This document shows, one piece after another, positions 45,808-57,172 of a stretch of DNA of 64,000 nucleotides (within the stretch, counting starts at the first letter, position 1; each line of letters begins with the position of its first letter). A model generated the notes under the pieces. The model was not told the DNA's origin. It was given only the letters and a program-made list of their open reading frames with translations, and did no database searches. The DNA comes from Phytophthora hibernalis (Eukaryota > Oomycota > Peronosporomycetes > Peronosporales > Peronosporaceae), in NCBI GenBank assembly GCA_012656075.1, contig JAAKBF010000218.1, forward strand, positions 682,001-746,000, read 5' to 3'. The position numbers and the translations under genes are program-made.

Positions 45808-47930
45808 GTCAGGCCTCGGAAAAATAATTGCGGTATTTCAATTACTGTATTTTTGTTCGGAAATATTTATTACGGGTGGACATGAGATTGAATATTTCAT
45901 TTTGAAGCTAAATCGACTGAATCTCCACCAGTCCCTACAAACAGCAAGCTAATAGGGGTTCCCAACGAATCAATAATTGCAATAAATGTATATTATTGTC
46001 GACAGGAATATTGAAATGATTATTACGGTTTTTAATGTTTTTAAATGCAATACTATACTGTATTTTCCGACCCCTGGTTGTAGTTTGTAATCGCTCACAG
46101 TACTCACCAGCACTTGACAGCGACTGAAGGCTTTGAGTAGCTCAGCTTTGCTCGCGTTTAACCGTAACGAGAAACGCCTCGTTAGGCCACGAGGGAGAAA
46201 ATTACCGCAACTATGTGAGTCTGCGCACTATATGCGAAATCGGTGTGCTATTGCTGACGATATTGGACTGATGAAGCTGTTGCGGCTAGACATATGCTGC
46301 TGTAATAAGCCACATTGTCTAAATGACAAATGGCTTCTAAGCGCCTAAAGACAAACAATATTATCATGGAGAAATGCAAAAAGGCAACTCAAATCGATTC
46401 GTAAACACACACAAGTAAATAAAGTACTGTGGCACGAATGTATCGAGCACTGCTATATAGTAAGCTCAATAACATTTTTGTTGCCGACTGGACCAAAACG
46501 TGGCATAATGCATCGTTTTACTAAAATAGTCCAAACAAATATTATAATTTTAATATTGACCAATAATATGTCTACCGGAAAATTGACCAAAACGATGCAT
46601 TATGCTACGTTTTACAAATATCACCAAAACATTTTCTGGTCATTTCAGAAATCTTAGAATATAGTCACCGGAAAGTAATAGCAAAACGAGACATAATGTA
46701 TCATTTCGTAATTTTATCTTGATTAAAGTAATCATATTTTCACATAGAAATGTATGGGCAACAAAAGGGATAAGTGTTTAGAAGATATTTAAGAAACAGG
46801 AGGCACAAGTTCCTTCCCCGGCATTGACAATGGCAAGAATTCACATTTCACTCAAAAAGACAAAAAGATAAACAAAACCGATGTGACATTGATACACATA
46901 CTCTGAAGGAAAACATATACGCTAAAACAGAATTTCATCCTACAAGGTTTCGTGACGCAAAGTAAAATACTGCACACTATTAATATCAACATGTATTTGT
47001 GAAAACCGATTGCTTTGTCCTGTTGAATGAGGTGGTAAAGCAATCCTCATAGTGGATTTGCGATGGGATAATTGTGGCTATTTCTGCATCGGGTCATTTA
47101 ATTTGTACATGAATCGTGGGTTGACCTCATAATCACATATGCAGTCTGAAAAGCGTTGGACGTCAATGCATTTTTACAAGGTCACAGGCATGACTGTAGT
47201 ATGGTAGAAGGTTAGCATATATGAGCGATGCATATGCAGAACTACTGTAGTTTGCCTTGTTTCGGCGTTAACAGCCACATGCTGCGTCTGCTTTGCGTAT
47301 TGGCTTTAGCTTCATATAGAGCTTCATGTCGTCTTTGAAGAGTAGCTACTCAGAGCCGAGCTTACCTTCGCGTCAGCTATATAGTAGACCGTCTCTGTAT
47401 CTTCAACAGGGATAACAGTACCGGTACTGTTTGTCTTCCCAAATTCCCCAATCCTTACCTCGACTCTAGCAAGTGCTCTCTCGTTGTGCGTTTATATATG
47501 TTGTGGACGCTCAGAATGCCCAGTCAAGCATTGGCATTCTAAGGTCATTAATTCTAAATCGGTTGAAGAGGCCGCTAATAAAAGAAACTTCAAATCTAAG
47601 GACTGACATCTAAAAAGGTTCACCCCCGGTTATATATAGCAACTCGGGAGCTGTGCTTCTTATTAACGCGGTAAATCGTTCGATTTGAAAAATACAGGAC
47701 ATCCTGCATGACTTTCACAATACGCACAATACAAACAAGTAAACAGGTTGTTCCTTCAGTAAAGGTTTTCCTTAGTAGTATAATATTACACTGCACAAAA
47801 TATCAAAAACGCGAACAGCACCATCATTTGATAAAAACCCGATAAACACACGGATACACGGTGCTATTACTATCAGTAAAATTCCAAATCATTCCAGTAC
47901 CATACATCGCCAAACTACATGACATCTGCG
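45808..47930. other. AT-rich non-coding stretch
   Basis: There is no supported gene. A decayed 94 bp tandem repeat lies at 46495-46776. GTACCGGTACTG occurs near 47418. Short open frames here lack conserved content. Confidence 0.5.
46495..46776. repeat. Three diverged 94 bp units, each starting with a palindrome
   Basis: Quasi-palindromes of the form AAAACG...CATAATGC...CGTTTT begin at 46495, 46589 and 46683, exactly 94 bp apart. The spacer also shares ATAT.GTC.ACCGGAAA before the second and third units. The third unit is the most diverged. Confidence 0.6.
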
Positions 47931-47934
47931 AGGC

Positions 47935-48290
47935 AACTTCCTCGTTGTGTGAGGCTGTCAAAGTATGCACCTCTGACGTGCCTACGCTATGACATAGTGC
48001 TCCAGTAGTACTAGGGATTTGTATCCCGTGCAATATAGACCAGTTAAGTTATCCCAGATAAGAGGTTATAATATCCGCCGAGGACTTCCAGTCCTCACTT
48101 CGTCATTTGACGCCTGCTACACAAGTTTCCTCCAATACACAAGCCGTCTTTCAGTCCGCCTTCCTCCTCAAGACCCATATCTTCCTTACGCTTCGTGCTA
48201 TTCTCCGCTGTCCTAACCTCTCCGCAATTCGTTATCCCAACAGGTTTTTAGCCACAACTGGTCCCGACTGCAACAGACATCAAACAAGCT
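47935..48290 (-). repeat. LTR-like repeat, copy 1 (inverted relative to 51010-51345)
   Basis: About 345 bp are shared with 51010-51345 in inverse orientation. They contain a TATA-like core (ATTATAACCTCTTATC) and, on the minus strand, TGTTGGGATAACGAATTGCG, a copia-like LTR start. There are no coding regions, so an LTR remnant is the best guess. Confidence 0.5.
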
Positions 48291-49639
48291 TGCGCAGTCA
48301 GTCTGTCCAAACAATTTATATTTTAATTAAAATATACGTTTTATAATATGACGTGTTTGGGAGGTACAGAGGGAAGTCCGGGTCAACGTTCGTTCAACAA
48401 GAATGAAGAGCAAAACGCGGTGATCAGGTGCTCGACTTCATGTGCAACATGCATCATGTATTCGACACCATATCCCCGTGCGCAAGAATGTCAAATGCCA
48501 GTAAAGGTTGAATTTCGTTAACTTGGCAGTGACAAGAATCCCATCGATGCCAATATTTAATCCCCATCAATACCCAGATCTTCCCGGGCAAATCACGGCA
48601 TTAATCAATACTATCAATGTAAACTTTGCTATAACAGTTCATTTTCGCTTTCAGTTGACCCCCAAGCGAAACCAACAGAAACCCCAACCGAAAGGAAAAC
48701 CCAGCTGTCCTTAGATTCCGTATTAAACGATAAATGTATCAAATCGGAATAAGGAGGTCTTTATATGAGCTCAACGAGGAAAACGACGTTCTTCACTAGT
48801 TCCAGACGCGTGTCCGGTAAGGATTCTGTAGCATGGTAGAAGCGCGCGGCCGTGTACAAAATATTGTTGTCCGTCAGGAGGTGGATGCCGGATGCCAGCG
48901 CGGTGGGACCCGCGGAGTCATTGGGCGTCGCTGTCGTCGCAGTATGTTGTCGGCAAGCTGTAGGCCTCTGCTACAGTCTCGAGTAAAATGGGCCGAAACC
49001 CCTATCATTCTGCAAATCAAGCTAGATCAAAGTAAATGGAAGACACTATGGTTTCGTTTGAGAGAACTTAGGTGGCGGTTGATCCATGTATAAAACAAAA
49101 CTCAAACAGTTTCTGTTTGATTCAGTTGCTTTCGTTTGGTGGTCACATGTTGAGAGGACTAGTCAATACATGTAGCGAGATTTCGCATGTGTCGAATCCG
49201 AATCCAGTTGACTTACAGCTACAAAATTAGGCCAATGGTCTTGTTTCTGGAAAGCCGATTGGGACTTTGAGTAAGGAAGTCCAGAATCGGAGCTCCGGTT
49301 CCAGATTTAGGTCAGAAACGAACGTGATGTGCTGAACATGAAATTAGCTGTGGCCAACACTCTCCAACAGACTCTACGGTGCGGCGACTTCTAGGAGCGT
49401 GCTCGTGTTTCCCTTCAGCGTCCCGGGGTTCTAGTGCCGATTCAAGCTCCGAGGTACGTGTATTACCGGAAATAATGTTGTTAGCTGCACTGCTGAAATC
49501 CTTTAATATGCTCTGTTGAGCGTGTATGCTTAGTCAAAGATTACTGGTCACCGTGCGTGAACGAAAGTCTGGGGACCGCGCGGTATGTTGTTACCTGTGG
49601 TGCATGTGAAGTTGGCTGACATCGCTTCAACAGTTCGGC

Positions 49640-50330
49640 CATACGAGAACGACAAGTCTACAAAGCCTCTGTCATTAAATATCTGTACGGCACAAAAACA
49701 TACACATAATACATATCACAACGGTAATGCCCTACATCACAGTAAGCAGCGCACGTTATTCAATGTGGGAGGCTGATGAAAATACCATCTCCGACGTGCC
49801 TAATGCTGAGCTATACTACAAGAACGACAAGCCTCACAAAGCCTCTGTCTTAGTGATATATCTAAACAAGAATAAGCAAAGAATGGAATAAAATAAACCT
49901 CTGCCAGCTTATATCAAATGCGATTGTGTTTGAACGCATGAGCCTCACCCGTCAAATGACTTGGTAGTGCACACGCTTATCGCTAGCTTGCAAATAAAGA
50001 ATTATAGTTATATTTGGACAGAGGATGTGTGTGATTGTCGTTATTGCAAGAAGTAAGCTTAGTCTGATTTCGTTCATATTTTTCATACATCGTAGTATAT
50101 ATAGTTCAATGACAGAGGCTGTGTGTGCTTGTCGTACATGTTCGTCGATGTATGTGCGCTACAGCGGCTCTTTGGGGCTTGTCGTACATTAAAATCAGAG
50201 GCTTTGTGTGTTTGTTGTACATGTTCGTGAAGTTGTACGGTCTCGACAGAGGCTTTGTGTGCGTGTCGTTCTAGTTCATGGTCGGCATAGGTTCTTTGTG
50301 GCTTGTCACATATTCTACAGGCAAACACTC
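49640..50330. repeat. Dispersed short repeats with core ACAGAGGCTTTGTG
   Basis: Two copies in one orientation (near 49649 and 49823: ACGACAAG..CACAAAGCCTCTG) face at least five in the other (near 50110, 50162, 50195, 50243 and 50287: AGAGGCTTTGTGTGCTTGTCGT). Intervals are irregular (35-60 bp) on the right side. No gene is supported between 48291 and 51009. Confidence 0.6.
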
Positions 50331-51009
50331 TGTAAAACAAAGCCTGTGGCGTTTGGAATGCTTGCGTTCGAGCGGTGCTTTTACTTAATGGGAGCCTGGC
50401 GTTTTAGGTTGCTTCTCGTTAAAATTGCTCGCGTTGAGCTTGCGACAACAGCAGTCACATTTGGCTCGCTGGGTGCATTGTAGTCCTTGTAGGATAATCC
50501 GGCTTATCGCCTGGCCAATAAAACCATTGCAATTCCACTTACAGCGGCTCATTGGCTTGCTTTGTACCGATAGCAGTAATACTTGTCTGTACACGTAGTA
50601 GTAGGGAGTGTATCCAGCATGCCTGTCATATGACGGTCTTATATGTAAAAGGGCTCGACTTGTAGCCGACACTAACTCAAAGCACATTGGGCTCGGCAGA
50701 AGTCCTGCTCGCGCTCTGTGGCTGGTGCAGTGGGCAGGGCCTCACAGCATGGCATTGGCGGCGTTAGCATGGCTATACAGCTCATTGGTTGGTGCAGCTG
50801 GGCATCATGGATTCGTAGCTCGGCAAGAAGCCGGCTAACACGGCAACATTTGGATCGTGCGGCGCTACAGCTCCGGGGCTGGCGCAAGGGGGCATCATGA
50901 CCTCATTTAGGGCCTCCTGGCGAAAGAGCCTTGACGCGTGGCAGCCGCCGAGAAGACCTGGTTGCTTGACGCGCGGCATCGTCGCGCGGGTCCTCTTGTC
51001 AGCGTTGGG

Positions 51010-51345
51010 ATGATAACCTATTGAAGTCGGGACCAGTTGTGGTTAATGCCGTGTTGGGATGAGGAATTGCGCAGAGATTAGGATAGCGGAGAATAGAACG
51101 AAGCGTAAGGAAGATATGGGTCGTGAGGAGGAAGGCGGCCTGGAAGGCCGCTTGTGTATTGGAGGAAGCTTGTGTAGCAGGCGTCAAAAGACTAAGTGAG
51201 GATTGGACGTCCTCGGCGGATATTATAACCTCTTATCTGGGATAACTTAACCGGTCTAAATTGCACGGGATCTATATCCCTAGTACTACCGGAGTACTAT
51301 GCCATAGCGTAGGCACGTCAGGTGTGCATACTTTCACAATGTCAT
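51010..51345 (+). repeat. LTR-like repeat, copy 2
   Basis: This is the inverse partner of 47935-48290, with TGTTGGGATGAGGAATTGCG near 51052 and the same TATA-like core near 51225-51240. Identity by eye is high (roughly nine of ten bases) over most of its length. Confidence 0.5.
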
Positions 51346-51360
51346 ACCGAATCGTTCTAC

Positions 51361-51829
51361 GAGCTTTTCCGAAAACCAGTACCAATTCAGGCCCATATTC
51401 CCACGACCAGTACGAATCCCAAAACCAGTACCAAGACTTCTTTGATTTTGCATGCAGGAGATCACATTGAGAGTGCATTGAGTTCGCGTTGAGTTGGTTC
51501 GTGTCAGCAGTGACTATGGTGAGACATGGATGGCTGCTTTGGGTGAAACGCACATTAGGCGTTCACATAGGACTATCGGAGACCACATATTTGAAACTAT
51601 GGTCACAATGGCCATGAACGTCGTCGTTGCCATTTCGTAGGGTTGGAGTAGTGGTGTCCAACTGAGATCGCCTGATGCAGAGTCAACTGTTCAGTCGACG
51701 ATTATCGATTCGACGTATCGGGGACGGCAGAAAGACCCATGTCCTCAGGTGATCTTGATACTGGTTTTGGGATTGGTACTGGTCTTGGGAATAGGGAACT
51801 GGATTTGTACTGGTTTTGGGAAAAGCTCA
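51361..51829. mobile_element. MULE-type MITE with 9 bp duplication
   Basis: Inverted ends of about 80 bp start GAGCTTTTCC and contain repeated CCAGTACCAAT/CAAAACCAGTAC words. The 9 bp TCGTTCTAC occurs on both sides (51352-51360 and 51830-51838), typical of Mutator-like insertion. The element is 469 bp and non-coding. It sits next to LTR-like copy 2. Confidence 0.75.
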
Positions 51830-51838
51830 TCGTTCTAC

Positions 51839-54573
51839 ATTCGTATAACGTTCAGGTCATCGAATTAACACCGTATTTGGGTATTTGTCCCAGAACGTGA
51901 CGGCGCGCCGTGCCAGAAAATGCGTCGGTGAGTAGCGGCAGCAGCACGGTCGCAGCGGACATTTTCAGCCGCTGTTCACATGTGCGTACCGCGTCACGCC
52001 CGACATGATCTCGTTGATGGTTGTGGTCGTGCACGCTTCCAGTTTCTGCCCCCTCGCTCTGGCGACACTTCTCAAGGCCGCAGACGCTCGCTGCACCATT
52101 GCCACCCGCGCATACCACGCCAGAGCTACACAAATCCGTCAACTTGGGTCGTTGAAACTTTCCGCATCGTTATGCGTGTAACAAGGCAACCTCAATTGCG
52201 GCCGAACATGTCGCGGTGTACACTGGAGGACCCGGACAAGATTGAGCAGGACATGGTGTCCAAATAACACGCGGTGGAGGCCATGTAGCAGCTCATGATG
52301 GGTTGCCTGCTCGGCGGAGGAAAGCAAGACCATCGACGATACTAGCTGGGATGATGTAGCTGTTGGAAGTTGGAACCTTGGCTCATTCATTGATTGGCAT
52401 CTCTGGAAATGGTACCTGATGACAGCCAAAGATTGAGGGAACGACGGTGATAACAGTCATTTTGCACCTGATCCCGTCGCTGACGTCCGAACTGGAGTAG
52501 ATCGTACTGCCTAAACAGAAGTTATCAAACACGGAGCTGGAAAGGTCACTGTGGAGATCTGCAAGAAGTTTAAGCTGGGCCTGCACGCATTTGATGCTGC
52601 TCTTCTGTATGGTTTCGTGAAGGTGTTGGAAACGTTGGGCGATGAGTAGCGGACATTGTATCACAAAACAACGCTGGAGTGAGCGGGTTGATGTATACAA
52701 GAAGGCGTTGATGATCGCGTAATCTTGAGAAAGCAACGAAGCTGCGGTGAATAGGGTCAAGAAGATAACTGTTTCTCGGTCCTACTGAATGTCAAGGCGG
52801 CGGAGGGTAGGAGGACGAGATATTTATGTTGGAGATCCAGTGGTCTTAGTAGGACCACGTCTTGTGCGCGGTGATTCGGATTCCTGAAGAAATCGAACTA
52901 GTATCTGCGTGCCTCCTCAGTGGTGTTGGAGAAGCAGTAAAAAATACAGTGCATGTATTCCCAGCTAAGTCGAAGTGATCGAGTAATTTGGATACATGCA
53001 GGTCAAAACTACACTCGACAATCGTGCTGTCATCGAGGGCATTTCCAGCACACAAGCTTTGACAGGCGAAGAAGATGGATAAGTTTGTCAAAATGTGGGA
53101 ACGATGCAAACAATGACGTGATTGGCGACAGCTACGCGGCGAATCATTCGTGAACGGTTTATGAGATTTTAGTTTTGTGCTTCCAAATTTTGAGCTGAGT
53201 CGATTGTTTTCTTGCAAGGCGTTCTCCCTTGAAATAAAGTGGAGTCCTTTTAACGTAAATCTGCTTGAACGATGTAACGCGAACCCCAAATCGAATTTTT
53301 TTATTGATTCATTGCAGGTCGCCAGTGTCAGGGCGTCTTTTTTGTTTTGCCGTCTAGTTATGTTAAGTCATCTCATAACGCGACTCGACCTGATTGGCTA
53401 AACGGACTTCAACAGACGGGTTTTCTTTAACTACGTCACTGACTTAGTAACTGTCTGGTGAAGTGTCGCTTCGAAAATCCGTCGCATGAGCCCGACCGAG
53501 AAAGCTGCAGCGCTTAGCGTGTGTAGTGCTGCCATTGCGGCGGCCGGCACTGGCGCTCTCGCAATTGATAAGAAGGTTAAGAGCAAGATTCTTACCGTGA
53601 ATCCTTGTAATTCGAAAGGATTTGGATCTCGTCGGCTGGCGACGTGTGGTTCCGGAATAATATGCGATGTATTAGTAGCAGGAATACCTTCTTGGCGGTT
53701 GTCGGTATCAAGCAAGATCGGAAGCTCGAGTGTAGTGCGATGCTGCCTCGTCCACACAGCTATGCCCAGCATGTCGCTGCGCGTCCGAAGAAGGACTTCA
53801 ATATCTGAATCAGACCATACAAGCGGCGGTTTTGCCATGTTCTTTGGGGCCCTGCGCTAGGTTCGTTTTTGAGTGCTCCTTGTGGAGTCATCATCGCCTG
53901 CTCACGCTGGCCGGTGGCATCTCCTTGAAGCAGAGGGTATATCTCTGAAGCCACTCCGCAGTCGCGCCACAGTCGGTCTCTCCGGTCTCGCTTTCTTAAG
54001 TACTATCTTGGGCTCTGATCCTTGAATGGGGGAGAAATGTAATTGGCTGTCCAAGCGACGCAAAACAAAGACGACCACCTTTAACCAAATGGGTTTTCGT
54101 TAACTTCACCAGACGGAAGAGTAAAACAAAGACGCCCTGATTATTTTTGGCAGATGATGCAGGCTATGACTATAATCGTAATATATCCCATGATTTCTTC
54201 CATGATCAATCATGGATGGTAAGTTAGTATTAAGGACGATCGCCACATGGAGAAGATTCGAGAAGATACGCCGAGGACGAAGACGATACAGACGTGGGGC
54301 TGTAATTTGGTCTATGAATAAAGCATGATTAATCATGGATTTATCATGGGTTGCAACATTGTGTTGCAATTTGTACGCATAGTCGAACATACCGCGTGAA
54401 CATGGAGTCTCGTGGAAGCTTGCGCCAGTAGAGATGCATAAGTTGCTGTGAGATCATGTATGGAAAGCGTCATCCCCACAACGATCACATATTCAAAGAT
54501 GAAACTCCAACCAGAATCAATTATCGGACGCATTAGTAGCTATCCTGCAGTTAGAACTGGAAAAAGTGCAAAC
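51839..54573. other. Stretch without a convincing gene
   Basis: Open frames exist (for example minus 52760-52383, minus 53289-52846, and plus 53486-53860 opposite minus 53838-53431), but none has a recognisable domain. The minus frame starting MAKPPLVWSDSDIEVLLRTR at 53838 resembles the start of a Harbinger Myb/SANT-like protein for about 25 residues and then diverges, so a short relic is possible. Confidence 0.4.
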
Positions 54574-55059
54574 TTACTTCGCGACTTGGGTGGGAGGAGT
54601 ATCCTCTTCCTCGTCAGCGTTGCTTGCAACTGGATGCTCAGGCGCAGGCATCTTCTCGTCTTCGTCGGCCACCTCGGCCTTGTGCTGTTCGGCCTCTTCC
54701 CTCGTGAGGAGTCGCCCAGATAGTAAATAGAAGAAAAGCTCGAAGCGTCGTCTTGGCAACGCGGTCGCACTTATGTCCAGGGACGGGCCTCTGACGACGT
54801 GCCGGATGAACATCCAGCACACGTAGACACCACAGCTGAAGGCATCGAACTGGATCGGATTGTTCTGGGCGACGACGTCGTACGCTTCGAGTCCAGAAAT
54901 CTTGAGATGTTGCGCGATCGCATTAACGGCCTTGATGTACACCGCCTGGTTCAGCGGATCGTAGTAGAATATCCGCTGCGCACTCACCACCACCACCACA
55001 CAGCACCAGTGGGCGTTGTGGAAGTTCAGGGGAGTAACACCGCAGCATAATATTATCAT
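54574..55059 (-). pseudogene. Orphan Ulp1-type (C48) cysteine protease domain
   Basis: The minus frame has an intact-looking catalytic set: NAHWCCVVVVV (His), FYYDPLNQA (Asp), QNNPIQFDAFSCGVYVCW (Gln and Cys). A conserved LPRRRFELFFYLLSGRLL tail and an acidic C-terminus (EEEDTPPTQVAK) follow. Only the C-terminal half of a C48 protein is present. The reading frame runs on to 55185 but upstream of about 55059 it is AT-rich and does not look coding. Such domains cut SUMO-like conjugates, and the two other C48 domains in the window belong to MULEs. It could be a piece of a third MULE or of a separate host family. Confidence 0.65.
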
Positions 55060-55558
55060 TTTGGGTGGTTTTACAATACTTATTGCAATTATTAAAGTAA
55101 GCGCATTGCTTGGTTTACCGCAAAACTTATGATTGGTCAAAAATAAAATCCTGTCATTATGATTCGTTAATTTTAGTAAAACCAAGGATATTGCAGTGTT
55201 TTAGGGTTCCAAGTTAATATTGATAATTGTATGTGGGTAATCTTGTCGTAATTACATATATATCCGTTTATGTGATTTTTCAGGATCCAGCAAGCCTTGG
55301 ACGAACATTGGAAGAACACTGTTCGTGGAACGAAGTGGGAGGTAAAAACCTCAAGAATATTGTTTTGGAGGTTTTGGAGCTTCGTCCGTTGTATCGGTTT
55401 TTGCGGGGAACATGCTGGCGTGTGCACTGCACAGTGGGCTGTGATCGCTTCTCGCCGGTCTGATTGGCAGAAATATTTTATTCTGCGATTGGCTATTAGT
55501 CAAACGGTAATTTACCAAGATCTTGGAGAGGCGGGAGAATATTGCAGTCTTCCCGACG
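55060..55558. other. AT-rich spacer
   Basis: I see no gene between the orphan protease domain and the ORF at 55559. ATTGCAGT words occur at 55191 and 55540 but no longer repeat is evident. Confidence 0.4.
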
Positions 55559-56014
55559 ATGGTGCTAACTCGAGCTCAAGCTCGCACTTTAGCTGATGCT
55601 GCTCAGGACGATGTGGAGATCGACGTCGACGTCGACGTCGCTGACGACGGAGAGATCAGCGCCGCTGGTGCTGGCAGTAGTGCAGCGCTTGTCGTCGCTC
55701 ACAACGCAGCAACTACATCTGTTCAAACCCTCGGCCCCAGCGTCAAGGACCACGTCGCTGCGCTCGCCCAGCAGTTTCTCTACCAGACCCAAGTGCTGGC
55801 AAGAGAAAATGCTGCCTTGCAGTACCAGCAGGAAGGTCTCGAGTCTGTCGGCTGCTCTTCGAGCGCGTTGAAAGCTCACACGCGAGCGCAGGCCGCTTCT
55901 TGGGCAGCGGATATCTTCGCGAGTGAGCTCGATAAATTTCAGTGCAGCTGTGGAAGATCGTGCGATTTTCAGCCAATCCAACGCGTAGGATACGAACATG
56001 CCAGATCCGCTTAA
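55559..56014 (+). CDS. Hypothetical protein, unrecognised
   Basis: The ATG at 55559 opens MVLTRAQARTLADAAQD, followed by an Asp/Val repeat (VDVDVDVAD), an Ala/Ser-rich stretch and a helix with AALAQQFLYQTQVLARENAALQ that looks like a short coiled coil. It ends at 56014 after about 151 residues. A similar MxxTRAxA start is seen in some retroelement gag proteins, but there is no zinc knuckle. It could be real, a gag relic or chance; codon pattern favours coding at least through the coiled coil. Confidence 0.4.
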   Translation: MVLTRAQARTLADAAQDDVEIDVDVDVADDGEISAAGAGSSAALVVAHNAATTSVQTLGPSVKDHVAALAQQFLYQTQVLARENAALQYQQEGLESVGCSSSALKAHTRAQAASWAADIFASELDKFQCSCGRSCDFQPIQRVGYEHARSA

Positions 56015-56112
56015 ATACGAAATAAAGTACTGCTTTTGGGACGACTGAGGCAAATCGTCGCATTTTGTAACCCTGTGTATTTCTCGCCGTTGACATTTGC
56101 GGAGACCGAAGG

Positions 56113-56951
56113 ATGAGCTCGACGGCGAAGGACCTACCACGCGGCTGGAAGGAGGTACAGAGCAAGAGCCGCCCCGACAAGGTGTACTTCCTGCACGTCA
56201 AGAGCGGCGAGAAGACCTGGAAGCTCTCGCACGTGCACGCCAAGGAGCGCGAGTTTCGGCACAAGGCGGCGGCCACTCAAGGCGTCAGGAAAAAGCGCCG
56301 CTCGGCCGACGACTCCTCGGGATCGGAGAGCGTTCAGGTGCGTCCCGCTGCTGTGGAGACTTAGTGGAAATGCTGTGGCGGAACTTGGTGCTGACTGTGG
56401 TGATGTGGGGTGCGCCGGGGCTCACTACAGGCGCTGCATATCCTCGTTAAGCACTCGGGATCCAGAAGACCGTCCTCATGGCGACAGGAGACCATCACCC
56501 GCACCAAAGCGGTGGCCGAAGTCAAGGCGGGAGGCATCCGCGAGAAGCTGCTGGCCTGTGTAGAGGCCAACCCTGATGTACGTCGTCTATGAAAGGGAGA
56601 GATGTAGGACGCAGTTTGCTCACTAACGACGATCTTCGTGATCTCCTTCACCACTCATTTTTACAGAGATCATCTGAGGCACTACGCGAGCTTTTGAGGA
56701 AATTGCCAAGGAGGAGAGCGACTGCAGCAGGTGCGTGGTCAGTGTTGGGACTTCGTGTCTTGAGTGTGTTGTAGCTGACATGTTTGCTTCTCTGTTCGTA
56801 CAGCGCAAAGCGCGGGGGCGACCTGGGGCCGTTTACACGCGGCAAGATGACACCGTCTTTCGAAAAAGCGGCGTTTGAGCTGAAAGTGGGCGAACTCAGT
56901 GACTTGGTGGAAAGCGACAGCGGTGTCCATGTCATCCTCCGCATCGCATAA
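56113..56951 (+). CDS. PIN1: PIN1-type peptidyl-prolyl cis-trans isomerase (WW + parvulin)
   Basis: This enzyme isomerises phospho-Ser/Thr-Pro bonds in nuclear and signalling proteins. Exon 1 (56113-56337) encodes a WW domain (LPRGWKEV...VYFLHVKSGEKTW) and a basic linker. Exon 2 (56431-56577) starts the parvulin domain (ALHILVKHSGSRRPSSWR: the His and phosphate-binding Lys/Arg/Arg set). Exon 3 (to 56730) gives FEEIAKEESDCSS (catalytic Cys). Exon 4 (56804-56951) gives AKRGGDLGPF, FEKAAFEL and SDSGVHVILRIA with the conserved Ser/His. The start of exon 3 is uncertain: the AG at 56666 leads into an in-frame TGA at 56675-56677, so either the acceptor is AG at 56678 with an earlier donor, or the sequence is wrong there. 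The gene lies tail-to-tail with NOC4, 221 bp apart. Confidence 0.88.
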
Positions 56952-57172
56952 CTAAACTCTCGACCCGGCCAAAAGTGGCCAGAATTGTGGATAAACCTGC
57001 AATGCAATAACCAAGGTACCTGCGCCACCTTCGCGTTTTGTTGATACTGTAGTACTTCGAAGTACTTCCTCAAGCTGACGTTGTCTTGCGCTTCTCAACG
57101 CGCAGCAAGCAAATCATAGAACCAGTTGGAGTCTACGGGATGGATATATTAGCTGTGGAGTCAAGATACACT

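Noticed and set aside
53431..53860. Opposed frames of 124 and 135 residues
   Set aside because: Neither shows a domain over its length; only a short Trp/Asp-containing start resembles a SANT-like relic.
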